A stretch of DNA of 29,655 bases from CAZTTH01 sp964615975 (GCA_964615975.1 CAZTTH010000042.1:1-29655); one strand, 5' to 3'; positions 8,196 through 16,973 are shown, counted from the first letter of the stretch. The notes: generated by a model not told the origin, from the letters alone. Numbers and translations are program-made.

Positions 8196-9533
8196 ATGCC
8201 GCAATCGATTTTATTGCCAAATTTAGGAGAGAATATTGACAATGCCAAAGTCACACGGATTTTGGTAAAGGTAGATGAAGCTGTGGTTGCCAATCAAGGA
8301 ATTATCGAGGTTGAAACTGGTAAAGCCACATTCGAAGTGCCAGTCAAAACCAGAGGAATGATCAAGCAAATCCATGTGCAGGAAGGTGAAACCATAGCAA
8401 TCGGAGCTAAAATTGTTACGTTAGATGACGATGCGACCAAATCTGACTTAATAGCCTCAACCAAAACCGATGATAAAATCGCGAATCCAACTGGTGATAC
8501 GATCAAATCAACTTCAGCCAGTATATCAAATACAACTGCCGGGCTTCAAGAAGCCATACCTAAATCTCCCCCCTCCCCTGCTCACCACCCCTCCGAATTC
8601 AACGTCAATGACATAACCCACCACCCCAAAAATTCGAGAGATGTCCCTGCCGCGCCCGGTACACGTCGTTTTGCCAGAGAAATCGGCATTCAAATTAATC
8701 GGGTGCATGGCACTGGTTCTGAAGGAAGAATTTCAATTCCTGATGTTAAAGCCTATTCCCGACAGTTAAACCAAACGCGGTTGGCGAAGGAAGATAGCTC
8801 TCTAATCCCTAAACCATTGCCTGATTTCAGTGTCTGGGGCAGCACCGAGACCGAACCCCTTAGTCAATTACGCCGGGCTGCAGCCGATCATTTGACCCAT
8901 GCCTGGCAATCCATCCCTCATGTAACCCAGCATGATCATGCCGATATCACTCAATTAGAATCATTACGCACCAATGCCAGTTCACAATTGTCAGCAGCCG
9001 GAATCAAGCTGACGATTTCGGCGTTTTTAATTAAAGTCATTTGTAATACCTTAAAGAAATTTCCCCGTTTCAATGCCAGTTATGACAGCCATAACCACGC
9101 ATTAATTCTGAAGCACTACTATCATATTGGAGTGGCGGTGGATACACCCCATGGATTAGTTGTCCCAACACTCTGTGACAGTGAGCAAAAATCAGTTACT
9201 GAAATTGCGCGTGAACTGGCACAGATTTCGGATAAGGCCAGGCAAAAGAAGCTGATGCCGAATGATATGACGGGTGGCACATTTACATTGTCCAACCTCG
9301 GCGGCATAGGTGGTACCTCATTCACTCCGATAATCAATTGGCCTGAGGTCGCCATCCTGGGGGTTGCCAGGGGTAAATGGACTCCTACCTGGGATGATGA
9401 CAAAGTAGTACCTAAATTATTATTGCCTTTATCGTTATCCTACGATCACCGGGTCATTGATGGCGCCGATGGCGCGCGTTTTCTGCGCTCTATTGTTATC
9501 GCGTTGGAAAATCCCTTTATGATGCTGCTGTAG
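8196..9533 (+). CDS. aceF: Pyruvate dehydrogenase E2, dihydrolipoamide acetyltransferase
   Basis: The 445-residue protein has one lipoyl domain (residues 1-78, lipoyl lysine K43 in ETGKATFEVP). A Pro/Ser/Thr-rich linker follows at about 85-150, then a peripheral subunit-binding domain at about 152-190 (APGTRRFAREIGIQINRVHG, then GSEGRI). The rest is an acetyltransferase core with the active-site block YDHRVIDGADGARFLRS near the C-terminus. It transfers the acetyl group from lipoate to CoA and forms the complex core. E. coli AceF usually has three lipoyl domains, so this is the short single-lipoyl form. It is 19 nt behind aceE with GAGG just upstream of the start. The linker DNA around 8566-8594 is a strongly biased C/T tract. 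Only the tRNA-Pro gene, on the opposite strand, follows. Confidence 0.95.
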   Translation: MPQSILLPNLGENIDNAKVTRILVKVDEAVVANQGIIEVETGKATFEVPVKTRGMIKQIHVQEGETIAIGAKIVTLDDDATKSDLIASTKTDDKIANPTGDTIKSTSASISNTTAGLQEAIPKSPPSPAHHPSEFNVNDITHHPKNSRDVPAAPGTRRFAREIGIQINRVHGTGSEGRISIPDVKAYSRQLNQTRLAKEDSSLIPKPLPDFSVWGSTETEPLSQLRRAAADHLTHAWQSIPHVTQHDHADITQLESLRTNASSQLSAAGIKLTISAFLIKVICNTLKKFPRFNASYDSHNHALILKHYYHIGVAVDTPHGLVVPTLCDSEQKSVTEIARELAQISDKARQKKLMPNDMTGGTFTLSNLGGIGGTSFTPIINWPEVAILGVARGKWTPTWDDDKVVPKLLLPLSLSYDHRVIDGADGARFLRSIVIALENPFMMLL

Positions 9534-9568
9534 ATATTAAATCAAATCGGCAGAAGGGATGATGAAAG

Positions 9569-9645
9569 TGGTCGGGGCGAAAGGATTTGAACCTTCGACT
9601 TCTGCGTCCCGAACGCAGCGCTCTACCAAGCTGAGCCACGCCCCG
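9569..9645 (-). tRNA. tRNA-Pro, anticodon CGG
   Basis: Read on the minus strand, CGGGGCG (5', from 9645) pairs with CGCCCCG to make a perfect 7-bp acceptor. A D arm GCTC...GAGC follows, then an anticodon arm with stem CTGCG/CGCAG and loop TTCGGGA (anticodon CGG, reading CCG proline codons). The T arm is GAAGG-TTCAAAT-CCTTT. The discriminator base and CCA (ACCA) are encoded at 9572-9569. All arms fold without forced mismatches. Confidence 0.96.
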
Positions 9646-9662
9646 ATGTTTGACGTGGGTAT

Positions 9663-9690
9663 ATAATAGGAATGACCAGGACGAATTCAA
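9663..9690 (-). promoter_or_regulatory. Candidate promoter for tRNA-Pro
   Basis: On the minus strand, TTGAAT (9690-9685) and TATTAT (9668-9663) are separated by 16 nt. This puts a start site about ten nucleotides before the mature tRNA 5' end. It lies in the short divergent gap shared with ugd. Confidence 0.4.
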
Positions 9691-9691
9691 T

Positions 9692-11068
9692 ATGAAAACA
9701 ATTTTATGTATCGGCGCGGGATATGTGGGCGGTCCGACAATGGCGGTGATTGCAAAAAAATGCCCGGAATACAAAGTCGTAATTGTTGATATCAATGAAG
9801 ACCGCATTCGCCGTTGGCAATCCCCGTCTTTACCCATTTATGAACCGGGATTGGCAGAACTGGTCAACGAAACATTAAATAAAAATCTATTCTTTTCCTG
9901 CGATATCAGCAGTAACATTGCTGCCGCCGACATTATTTTTGTCAGTGTCAATACTCCGACAAAAACCTATGGACATGGAGCTGGAAAAGCCGCCGATTTA
10001 CAATATTGGGAAAAGACCGCCCGGCAAATTCTTGCACATAGCGGCAGTGATAAAATTGTGGTTGAAAAGAGCACGGTGCCAGTCAGAACCGCGTTTGCGA
10101 TGGAGCAAATTCTCAATTCCAATGATCGCGGCGTTCATATTGAAGTCATTTCCAATCCTGAATTCCTGGCAGAGGGATCCGCGATAAACGATCTGATGAA
10201 CCCGGATCGAGTATTAATCGGGGGCAATAACACTCCTGCCGGACAAAAAGCGGTCAGCGAACTGGTTGAAATTTATGCTCACTGGGTGCCACGCGAAAAA
10301 ATCATTACCGCCAATCTCTGGTCAAGTGAACTCTCAAAACTGGCTGCCAATGCTTTTCTGGCGCAGCGTATCAGCTCAATAAACAGCATCTCCGCACTAT
10401 GTGAAACGACCCAGGCAGATGTCAATGAAGTAGCCAGGGCAATCGGAATGGATTCCAGAATCGGAAGCAAATTCCTCAAAGCCAGCGTTGGCTTCGGCGG
10501 ATCCTGTTTCGAAAAAGACATATTAAATCTTGCCTATCTGTGCGAACGAGACGGATTGCAGGAGGTCGCGGAATATTGGCGGCAAGTTGTGACCATGAAT
10601 CATTATCAGAATAATCGTTTCGCGCGGCAAATTATCCGGACTATGTTCTTTGATACCGCGGTAGACAAAAAGATCGCCATTTTCGGGTTTGCATTTAAAG
10701 CCAACACCAGCGACACCAGGATGAGTCCAGCCATTAACATTTGTCGGTTATTATTGGAAGAGAAAGCCCTCCTGGCGATAACGGATCCCCAAGCCTTGGA
10801 GTATGCTCGAATTGATCTCTCTCCGTTTCATGAACAAATTACCTTCGACGCGGATCCCTATATGGCGGCCAAGGATGCCAATGCGATTGCCGTATTGACT
10901 GAATGGGAGGAATATCGTCATCTCGATTACCGGAGAATCTATCAAAACATGATTAAGCCGGCATTTATTTTTGATGGTCGAAACTTACTTAATCATGAAG
11001 AATTATATGCTCTGGGATTTAATGTATACCCAATCGGAAGACCACCCCATACCCGCATCAAAGCCTGA
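9692..11068 (+). CDS. ugd: UDP-glucose 6-dehydrogenase, eukaryotic-type
   Basis: The 458-residue enzyme oxidises UDP-glucose to UDP-glucuronate with two NAD+, supplying precursors for surface polysaccharides. It has the Rossmann start ILCIGAGYVGGPTMAVIA and the middle block EVISNPEFLAEGSAINDL (E157, E161). SSELSKLAANAFLAQRISSIN gives K216 and N220, and GFGGSCFEKD gives the catalytic Cys272 and Asp276. A C-terminal NAD-domain closure follows with FGFAFKANTSDTR. GYVGGPT, the length and the SCFEKD spacing match the animal/plant branch of UGDH rather than the shorter GTGYVGL bacterial branch. An upstream in-frame TTG at 9650 exists, but ATG 9692 begins exactly at the conserved core, so I chose it. 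It is preceded by CCAGG. It stands alone, with a 99-nt gap before the regulator gene. Confidence 0.95.
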   Translation: MKTILCIGAGYVGGPTMAVIAKKCPEYKVVIVDINEDRIRRWQSPSLPIYEPGLAELVNETLNKNLFFSCDISSNIAAADIIFVSVNTPTKTYGHGAGKAADLQYWEKTARQILAHSGSDKIVVEKSTVPVRTAFAMEQILNSNDRGVHIEVISNPEFLAEGSAINDLMNPDRVLIGGNNTPAGQKAVSELVEIYAHWVPREKIITANLWSSELSKLAANAFLAQRISSINSISALCETTQADVNEVARAIGMDSRIGSKFLKASVGFGGSCFEKDILNLAYLCERDGLQEVAEYWRQVVTMNHYQNNRFARQIIRTMFFDTAVDKKIAIFGFAFKANTSDTRMSPAINICRLLLEEKALLAITDPQALEYARIDLSPFHEQITFDADPYMAAKDANAIAVLTEWEEYRHLDYRRIYQNMIKPAFIFDGRNLLNHEELYALGFNVYPIGRPPHTRIKA

Positions 11069-11167
11069 AGAAGACGGTTATACATTTCAGTGATCACCGT
11101 TACATTAATTACCTGATAACCTGATCAGCTCACCTTTATTTTTTAATGCCTATAATCACGGTTTACT

Positions 11168-12580
11168 ATGAGCAAGTTAAAAGTATTAATTGTCGATGAT
11201 GACACCAGTATTCTCTTGGTGCTCAAGACCATTTTAACCCGACTTGAATTCGAGGTGAAAACTGCCGACAGCAGCGACAAAGGGTTAAACCTGCTCCGCC
11301 ATGAATCATTCGATTTGATGTTAAGTGACATTGTGATGCAGCCTTTTGACGGTATTACTCTGTTACGACAGGCGCGTACGATTAATCCCAATACCCAGAT
11401 TATCATGATGACCGGTTATGCCACTATCGAAACGGCAACCGAAGCACTCAAGCTGGGCGCTTTTGACTATGTCTGTAAACCCTTCAAAATCGAAGAGTTG
11501 AATTCAACCATTCAACGCGCAGTTAGTTACATACACAAGCTTTCTGGTGTTAAGGATGAAACCCCGCAAAAGGAAAATAAACTGACGTTGATAAAAAAAT
11601 ATTTCAAGGATATTGTCGGTGATTGTCCGATCATGAAGGAAAGATACGATCAATTGCCGTCCCTGCTTGCCAGCACTGATCCGATCCTGATTACCGGTGC
11701 AAGCGGCACAGGAAAGTCTTTGATTGCCAAGATATTGCATCAACAGGGCAAACGCGCGGAGGCGCCGTTTGCCACCCTCAATTGCGCAATTATTCCTGAA
11801 TCCCACCTGGAAACCCTTCTCTTTGGTTATGTTACCCAGCCTACAGACGAACACGGTAATGTCATCAAAGGATTGCCAATCGTAAAGAAGGGGATTTTGG
11901 AAACGAACGCCGGCGGAACCGTGTGCATAGAGGAAATCAGCGCGATGCCCAAGATGATCCAGGATAAACTTGTCAAAGTTATTATTGATGGTAAAATTCA
12001 ACGCATCGGTAGTGATAAAGATTTACCCTTCGATGTCCATATCATTGCCGATACCAGTCATCCATTGGAAGCGAAGGTCAAAAAAGGCCAGTTTTTAAGC
12101 ACTCTTTATTCGTTGATCAATTACAAACATATCACATTGCCAGCATTAAAAGATCGGGAAAAGGATTGGCAATTGCTTCTGCAATATTTTCTCATTCAGT
12201 ATAACAATGAGGCACATACGAATGTGAGCTGCGATTCAAAGGTCACCGCGGTGATCGCGAAATATAGCTGGCCCGGCAATGTCCGGGAATTAAAGAGTCT
12301 GGTTTTTCGCGCCGCCTCGCAGTGCCGGGATAATAAAATTCATCTGAGTGATTTGCCAGTTCCGGTGAGAATGTGTTATATGCGGGATAAATCCAGTGCT
12401 TTCAGTTATTCTGATGAGATTGATCTACGCTGGTGGTCACTGAAAACATTCATCAAGAATAAGGAGATTGAATATGTCAATCAAGTACTGAATGCAACCA
12501 AGGGAGATAAGGCCAAAGCGGCACAATTAATGGGAATAAGCGTTGCCGATTTTTATAAGAAATATGGCAACATCAACTAA
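11168..12580 (+). CDS. NtrC-shaped response regulator with degenerate AAA+ domain
   Basis: The 470-residue protein has a receiver domain (1-120) with D10-D12, phospho-acceptor D54 in LSDIVM, T82 and K104: a complete phosphorylation site. An AAA+ domain (about 145-385) keeps Walker A (GASGTGKS, 177-184) and sensor II (WPGNVRELKSLV, 368-379). A Fis-type HTH lies at about 430-470. The AAA+ domain departs from sigma54 activators. Where LFG...GAFTGA is expected, the protein has LFGYVTQPTDEHGNVIKG with no GAFTGA and about seven extra residues. Walker B has E255-E256 instead of D-E. The FREDLYYRLN segment reads FLSTLYSLIN, losing both conserved arginines. It is therefore unlikely to activate sigma54. 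A TATAAT lies at 11151-11156, only 12 nt from the ATG, and there is no Shine-Dalgarno, so the mRNA may be nearly leaderless. The GreA-type gene follows after 15 nt. No histidine kinase is nearby. Confidence 0.88.
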   Translation: MSKLKVLIVDDDTSILLVLKTILTRLEFEVKTADSSDKGLNLLRHESFDLMLSDIVMQPFDGITLLRQARTINPNTQIIMMTGYATIETATEALKLGAFDYVCKPFKIEELNSTIQRAVSYIHKLSGVKDETPQKENKLTLIKKYFKDIVGDCPIMKERYDQLPSLLASTDPILITGASGTGKSLIAKILHQQGKRAEAPFATLNCAIIPESHLETLLFGYVTQPTDEHGNVIKGLPIVKKGILETNAGGTVCIEEISAMPKMIQDKLVKVIIDGKIQRIGSDKDLPFDVHIIADTSHPLEAKVKKGQFLSTLYSLINYKHITLPALKDREKDWQLLLQYFLIQYNNEAHTNVSCDSKVTAVIAKYSWPGNVRELKSLVFRAASQCRDNKIHLSDLPVPVRMCYMRDKSSAFSYSDEIDLRWWSLKTFIKNKEIEYVNQVLNATKGDKAKAAQLMGISVADFYKKYGNIN

Positions 12581-12595
12581 AATGGATATTTGCAT

Positions 12596-14683
12596 ATGAG
12601 TAATTCAACAGATCTGATGCGCGACTTTGAAGATGCGATATTGCTAATGATTGAACAGCCCGAACAATCTAGCAAAAAAATAACCAATTTATTAAATCAA
12701 CATAAGGATGGTAATTTGCCTGCTGAACTCAAAAAAGTCCTGCAGGAAAATCTTGGCATTCTGATCGGCAACCTCGATCAAGCCAGCAAAGTACTCCATA
12801 AGCAAAAACTATTTCTTGAGCTGGCGGAGGCAGATATTGACTCGATGACACTCCGCGACGCCTTAGCGGCATCTTGCCGGCAGGTGTATGCCACTTATCC
12901 CGATCATGCGGGATTGATACGCGCGCTGGGGATATTTACCACTGAAGTTCCGATTAAACATGTTAAGAGACGCTGGGAAGCTTTTGGATATTTGAATCTA
13001 TATTCTTGGGTATGGCATTCATCATACGGGTTGGGATCAATCATGGAAATGGATCCCATCAGCGATTTGATCTATACCCAATTTGAGCGTCGACAACCAT
13101 TTAATCTTGCTCAATGCCTGACTACCTTGTCCATTCTCAAAGTCAACTCATATTGCTTCCAATTGTTAAAGGGCGGTCTGGTGGGGGGATCGATACAAAA
13201 ATCATTCCGCGAACTTGAACAATCTGTAATGGAAGATTTTTTTCCTTCACCGGACTCAACCGAGTTGGTAATTCAAGCGTTATTAATTCCCAAATATTTC
13301 GATCAAAAAGCCTATGTAAATTGGCATAGCGGAGTGTTAATCAATACCGCGAAAAAGGAAGGACAGTCGAGAGAGTGGAATGAATCTCGCAGTTTGGATG
13401 AGCTTAATGTCGCATTGGAGAAGGTTGCCGCCATTTCCGTTAATGACCAAGATGCGGCTCATCTCAATAGGATCATAACAACTGAAGCTGGAAAGGCAAA
13501 TGCCAAGTTTGTGTTGGCCAAATCATTGTCGACCTTATGGTCATTATCAACTAATACCAAGTGGCTGCAAGCCTTGATTCCCAATCTTCCTGATGATGCA
13601 CCAGCATGGAAAAGCGTTGAAAGTTTTATCGAAAATTCCGGTAAATTACCTGCCAAACTCTTTCCATACTGGGTACAGGTATGTTATACCATTAAAGGGG
13701 GGGATTGGCTCATCGATACCATAACCGAGCTCCCGCTGCGTTATATCATTATGGCGGAGAAAACCTTGAACACGACGAATAAAACTACCGATGATTTATT
13801 CGCCGTCGCGTTACAAAAACTGAAAAAGGGTCTGGCATCTGCAGATGTCTTGGTTTGGTTGTGGAATCAAAAACGAGATGAAGCCAAATCAACTTTCGCG
13901 AATTCGAATATCATCTTCAGAGTTCTGGGACAGACGGTCAAGGGCGATTACCTAAAAGCCCAAAAGGAATTCTACAAGCTGTTGATGGAAAATCGCGAAT
14001 TCCAAATAGCCATGATGGATGGAGGAACTGACAAGGGGATAAACAATTTTGTCAAATCCATCAAGTCCACCACGATATTAAACAAAGGTGAACAACAAAG
14101 CTTATTGGTAAAAATTGTTCGTATTTTCCCCGATGCTCAGGATATTGTTGCTGAAAGGAATGAGGTGGTGGCACGCCGACCAATACCAAAATTGACTTCC
14201 TATCGCAGCTATGAAGATCGGCGTCTGGAACTGGAAGATATCATCAACAATCGCATTCCCAAAAACAGTGCACAAATTGCCCGTGCTCGAGACTATGGCG
14301 ATTTGCGGGAAAACGCGGAATTCAAGGCAGCCAAGGATGAACAACGTTATCTGATGGCACGACGCGATGAGTTGGAACGCGGTCTAAAGGAAGTCATACC
14401 CACCAACTTCTCAGATGTCTGTGTTTTTGAAATGGTAATCCCTGGCTGTCAGGTTGAACTCACTTATGCGGGACAAAAACAAGAGACTTATTGCATCTTG
14501 GGATTGTGGGATAGCAATCCGGAAAAGTGTATTTTATCATTTGACACCCCCCTCGGTCGTGCATTATTGGGGAAAAAAGTGGGCGAAGACATTATAACCC
14601 CGCAGCAACTCAAGGCCACAATTAGCAAAATCATGGAATTACCTCCCGCGATCAAGCATGATATAGAGGTTTCGATCAACTAG
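12596..14683 (+). CDS. greA: Long GreA-type transcript cleavage factor with large N-terminal extension
   Basis: The 695-residue protein (ATG 12596; an in-frame TTG at 12590 is less likely) carries a GreA module only in its last 165 residues. A coiled-coil hairpin has the acidic tip GDLRENAEFKAAKDEQ (Asp569 and Glu572 in this numbering, the catalytic tip pair of GreA). An FKBP-like C-terminal domain then has DTPLGRALLGKKVGED. The preceding 520 or so residues are mostly helical and unlike ordinary 158-residue GreA. Around 128-178 the pattern YSWVWHSSYGLGSIMEMD...FERR resembles a small Tudor/CarD-like barrel (inference). Long GreA proteins of this kind are known from Chlamydia. The expected role is rescue of backtracked RNA polymerase by stimulating its RNA cleavage. 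It lies 15 nt after the response regulator and is probably co-transcribed with it. Confidence 0.88.
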   Translation: MSNSTDLMRDFEDAILLMIEQPEQSSKKITNLLNQHKDGNLPAELKKVLQENLGILIGNLDQASKVLHKQKLFLELAEADIDSMTLRDALAASCRQVYATYPDHAGLIRALGIFTTEVPIKHVKRRWEAFGYLNLYSWVWHSSYGLGSIMEMDPISDLIYTQFERRQPFNLAQCLTTLSILKVNSYCFQLLKGGLVGGSIQKSFRELEQSVMEDFFPSPDSTELVIQALLIPKYFDQKAYVNWHSGVLINTAKKEGQSREWNESRSLDELNVALEKVAAISVNDQDAAHLNRIITTEAGKANAKFVLAKSLSTLWSLSTNTKWLQALIPNLPDDAPAWKSVESFIENSGKLPAKLFPYWVQVCYTIKGGDWLIDTITELPLRYIIMAEKTLNTTNKTTDDLFAVALQKLKKGLASADVLVWLWNQKRDEAKSTFANSNIIFRVLGQTVKGDYLKAQKEFYKLLMENREFQIAMMDGGTDKGINNFVKSIKSTTILNKGEQQSLLVKIVRIFPDAQDIVAERNEVVARRPIPKLTSYRSYEDRRLELEDIINNRIPKNSAQIARARDYGDLRENAEFKAAKDEQRYLMARRDELERGLKEVIPTNFSDVCVFEMVIPGCQVELTYAGQKQETYCILGLWDSNPEKCILSFDTPLGRALLGKKVGEDIITPQQLKATISKIMELPPAIKHDIEVSIN

Positions 14684-14736
14684 TTCAAATTCGTCACAAT
14701 TTTTTAACACTTACCTGATTCGATTTCAATTATCAC

Positions 14737-15810
14737 ATGAACGCTACCCCTCATTGCGCTGTCGCCGCCATTCCCATGCAGCGCATTGGTCCAATCAAAA
14801 TTACTGGAGCGATCGTTAATGATGAAATAATGGTCCCACTCGCCACTTTTGAATCACCTTTATGGCCGTCAGTCAAAAGGGGAGCCCGAGTCACGTTTAG
14901 ATCAGGCGGGATTGGAGTCACTATTATCGACGATCGAATGACGCGATCGTTATTATTGGAAACACCGAACGCCAGTGCTTCGCAAATTTTTCTCAATGAA
15001 CTGAAGCAGAGGAAAAACGAAATTGCTACTGTAATAAATAGCAGCAGTCGCCATATTTCATTTCTCGACTTTCACTCACAGTTAGCGGGTAATTTAATTT
15101 ATCTTCGTTTGGAAATGACTACCGGTGATGCTGCCGGGCATAATATGACTACCCTGGCCACGGAGCAGTTGATGAATTGGCTATTGGAAAAATTTCCCGC
15201 TATTCGCTATGTTTCCCTGTCGGGAAATTACTGCACTGACAAGAAAAACTCCGCGGTTAATGGCATTTTAGGTCGGGGTAAATATGTGATCGCAGAAACC
15301 TCCATTTCACGCAAAATCTGCATGAGCTACTTCAAATCCCCACCAGAAAGAATTGTTGAGTTACATATAAAAAAGAATTTGATTGGCTCTATTCTTGCCG
15401 GGAGTGTACGTACCGCCAATGCTCATTTCGCCAATATTTTGCTGGCGTTTTATCTCGCCACCGCCCAAGATGCGGCCAATATTGTCGAAGGATCTCAAGG
15501 AATGGTTCATGCGGAAACGATTGCGGACGATCTCTATTTTTCAATTACGCTCCCGAATGTTATTGTCGGCAGTATCGGTAACGGAAAGAATTTAGCCTTT
15601 GCCAACCAGAATCTCGAAACCATGGGATGTAGACAGAATCGCGTTCCTGGCGGCAATGCCCGACGGCTAGCGGCAATTGCCGCCGCAACTGTTTTATGCG
15701 GGGAACTTTCACTTCTGGCCGCTCTGACACACCCCCATGAACTCATGAAAATTCATCGCCGCATGGAACGACCAATGAGTGAAAATGAAGTACGAGCTAG
15801 CGTTCAATGA
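14737..15810 (+). CDS. hmgR: Hydroxymethylglutaryl-CoA reductase, class I, Streptomyces-type
   Basis: The 357-residue enzyme reduces HMG-CoA to mevalonate using two NADPH. All catalytic residues of class I enzymes are visible: E39 in PLATFESPLWPSV, K169 in SGNYCTDKKNSAVNGILGRG, D245 in YLATAQDAANIVEGSQG, and H340 in ELMKIHRRMER. TTGDAAGHNMTTLA and TLPNVIVGSIGNGKNL are further signatures. The NYCTDKK and NAHFAN blocks exclude the class II (MvaA, Pseudomonas/Staphylococcus) type. Length and block wording are very close to the 353-residue Streptomyces mevalonate-cluster reductase as I recall it. There is no N-terminal membrane anchor. It is the first of three mevalonate genes on the same strand; the isomerase follows about 40 nt after its stop. 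No clear Shine-Dalgarno precedes ATG 14737. Confidence 0.95.
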   Translation: MNATPHCAVAAIPMQRIGPIKITGAIVNDEIMVPLATFESPLWPSVKRGARVTFRSGGIGVTIIDDRMTRSLLLETPNASASQIFLNELKQRKNEIATVINSSSRHISFLDFHSQLAGNLIYLRLEMTTGDAAGHNMTTLATEQLMNWLLEKFPAIRYVSLSGNYCTDKKNSAVNGILGRGKYVIAETSISRKICMSYFKSPPERIVELHIKKNLIGSILAGSVRTANAHFANILLAFYLATAQDAANIVEGSQGMVHAETIADDLYFSITLPNVIVGSIGNGKNLAFANQNLETMGCRQNRVPGGNARRLAAIAAATVLCGELSLLAALTHPHELMKIHRRMERPMSENEVRASVQ

Positions 15811-15849
15811 TATTTGATTCCATGCGATTTAATGTCTCAATTCCTGCTT

Positions 15850-16887
15850 ATGAGTAAAGATCGTACAAATGCGCGAAAAATCGAACATCTCCGCATCCTG
15901 CGTTCAGATCGCGAAACCGATCGCGACAAGCGGTATTTTGATGCCATTCAACTGCAGCATCGGGCATTACCTGAAATCAACCTGAGCGACGTTGATCCCT
16001 CGATTCAATTCATCGATAAAACGCTGTCTTTTCCATTGATTATTTCATCCATGACGGGAGGAAATCATCGGCTGATAAAAAAAATCAATAAAAATTTGGC
16101 ACAGGCCGCTGAAGCCACAAATGTGGCAATGGGAGTCGGATCACAGAGAGTGATGTTTACCAATCCTACGGCCATTACCAGTTTTCAAGTACGCCCCTAT
16201 GCGCCATCTATACTTTTATGTGCCAATCTTGGCGCCATACAATTGAATAATGGTTTTACTACAGATACTTGCCGCGAAACCATAGAAGCCATTGCCGCTG
16301 ATGCCATTTACCTTCACCTGAATCCACTTCAGGAAGCAATTCAACCGGAAGGAAATACCAATTTTATGGGATTGGCGGAAAAAATTGGTTCCATCATCAC
16401 CACCCTCAATTATCCTGTGATAATCAAGGAAATCGGTGCCGGTATCTCGCAGTCCGATGTCAAATTAATGATTGAACAAGGGGTTCATTACATCGACATA
16501 GCTGGTACCGGTGGGACTTCATGGAGCCGGATTGAACATCACCGCCGCAACAATCAGACAGAACCTGACAATTTGGGATTGACCTTTCAAGATTGGGGCA
16601 TCCCTACCCCAGTTGCGCTTAAGCAATTACAGGCATATCGTAATCGAGTATGTTTTATCGCCTCCGGGGGCATTCGTAATGGAATCGATATGGTTAAAGC
16701 CATGATCTTGGGCGCCAGGCTTTGCGGTATGGCTGGTCCATTGATCGAACCAGCAATGATTTCCAGCGCGGAAGTCATTAAAACTGTGGAACGTCTGAAA
16801 CGTGAATTCACCACTGCCATGTTTCTATTGGGCGTGAATCGGATAGAACAATTGATAGGCAATCACGGATTGATTATCAACACCTGA
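15850..16887 (+). CDS. fni: Type 2 isopentenyl-diphosphate delta-isomerase (FMN-dependent)
   Basis: The 345-residue TIM-barrel flavoenzyme interconverts IPP and DMAPP using reduced FMN, NADPH and Mg2+. Visible blocks are ARKIEHLRI at the N-terminus, FPLIISSMTGGNHRLIKKIN, VAMGVGSQRVMF, LHLNPLQEAIQPEGN (substrate and Mg2+ ligands), VIIKEIGAGIS, YIDIAGTGGTSWSRIE, and the FMN-phosphate segment ASGGIRNGIDMVKAMILGA. I chose ATG 15850 because it gives the short lead before the (K/R)xEH block seen in other type 2 enzymes. ATG 15832 and TTG 15814 are in-frame alternatives, and none has a good ribosome-binding site. It sits between HMG-CoA reductase and HMG-CoA synthase, as in known bacterial mevalonate clusters. 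Confidence 0.94.
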   Translation: MSKDRTNARKIEHLRILRSDRETDRDKRYFDAIQLQHRALPEINLSDVDPSIQFIDKTLSFPLIISSMTGGNHRLIKKINKNLAQAAEATNVAMGVGSQRVMFTNPTAITSFQVRPYAPSILLCANLGAIQLNNGFTTDTCRETIEAIAADAIYLHLNPLQEAIQPEGNTNFMGLAEKIGSIITTLNYPVIIKEIGAGISQSDVKLMIEQGVHYIDIAGTGGTSWSRIEHHRRNNQTEPDNLGLTFQDWGIPTPVALKQLQAYRNRVCFIASGGIRNGIDMVKAMILGARLCGMAGPLIEPAMISSAEVIKTVERLKREFTTAMFLLGVNRIEQLIGNHGLIINT

Positions 16888-16973
16888 ACCATTGATGATC
16901 GTGGTTGATCAAGATCGGCTCTGTCCTGTTAAATTTATCGAATAAGCTACTAAATTGTTACGTAATCAATTTT

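Noticed and set aside
9517..9837. A 106-codon minus-strand frame overlapping the tRNA and the start of ugd
   Set aside because: Its middle is a translation of the tRNA-Pro gene itself and the rest is antisense to ugd and aceF; no family signature.
11113..11145. Possible terminator after ugd (CTGAT/ATCAG hairpin with a later T tract)
   Set aside because: The stem is only 5 bp and the T tract starts several nucleotides after it, so it does not meet the pattern of an intrinsic terminator.
11504..12001. A 165-codon minus-strand frame
   Set aside because: It lies wholly antisense to the response-regulator AAA+ domain, whose motifs are clear; it is a reading-frame shadow.
11168..12580. Calling the response regulator a sigma54-dependent activator
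   Set aside because: The overall layout is NtrC-like, but GAFTGA and the arginine fingers are missing, so that function is not supported.
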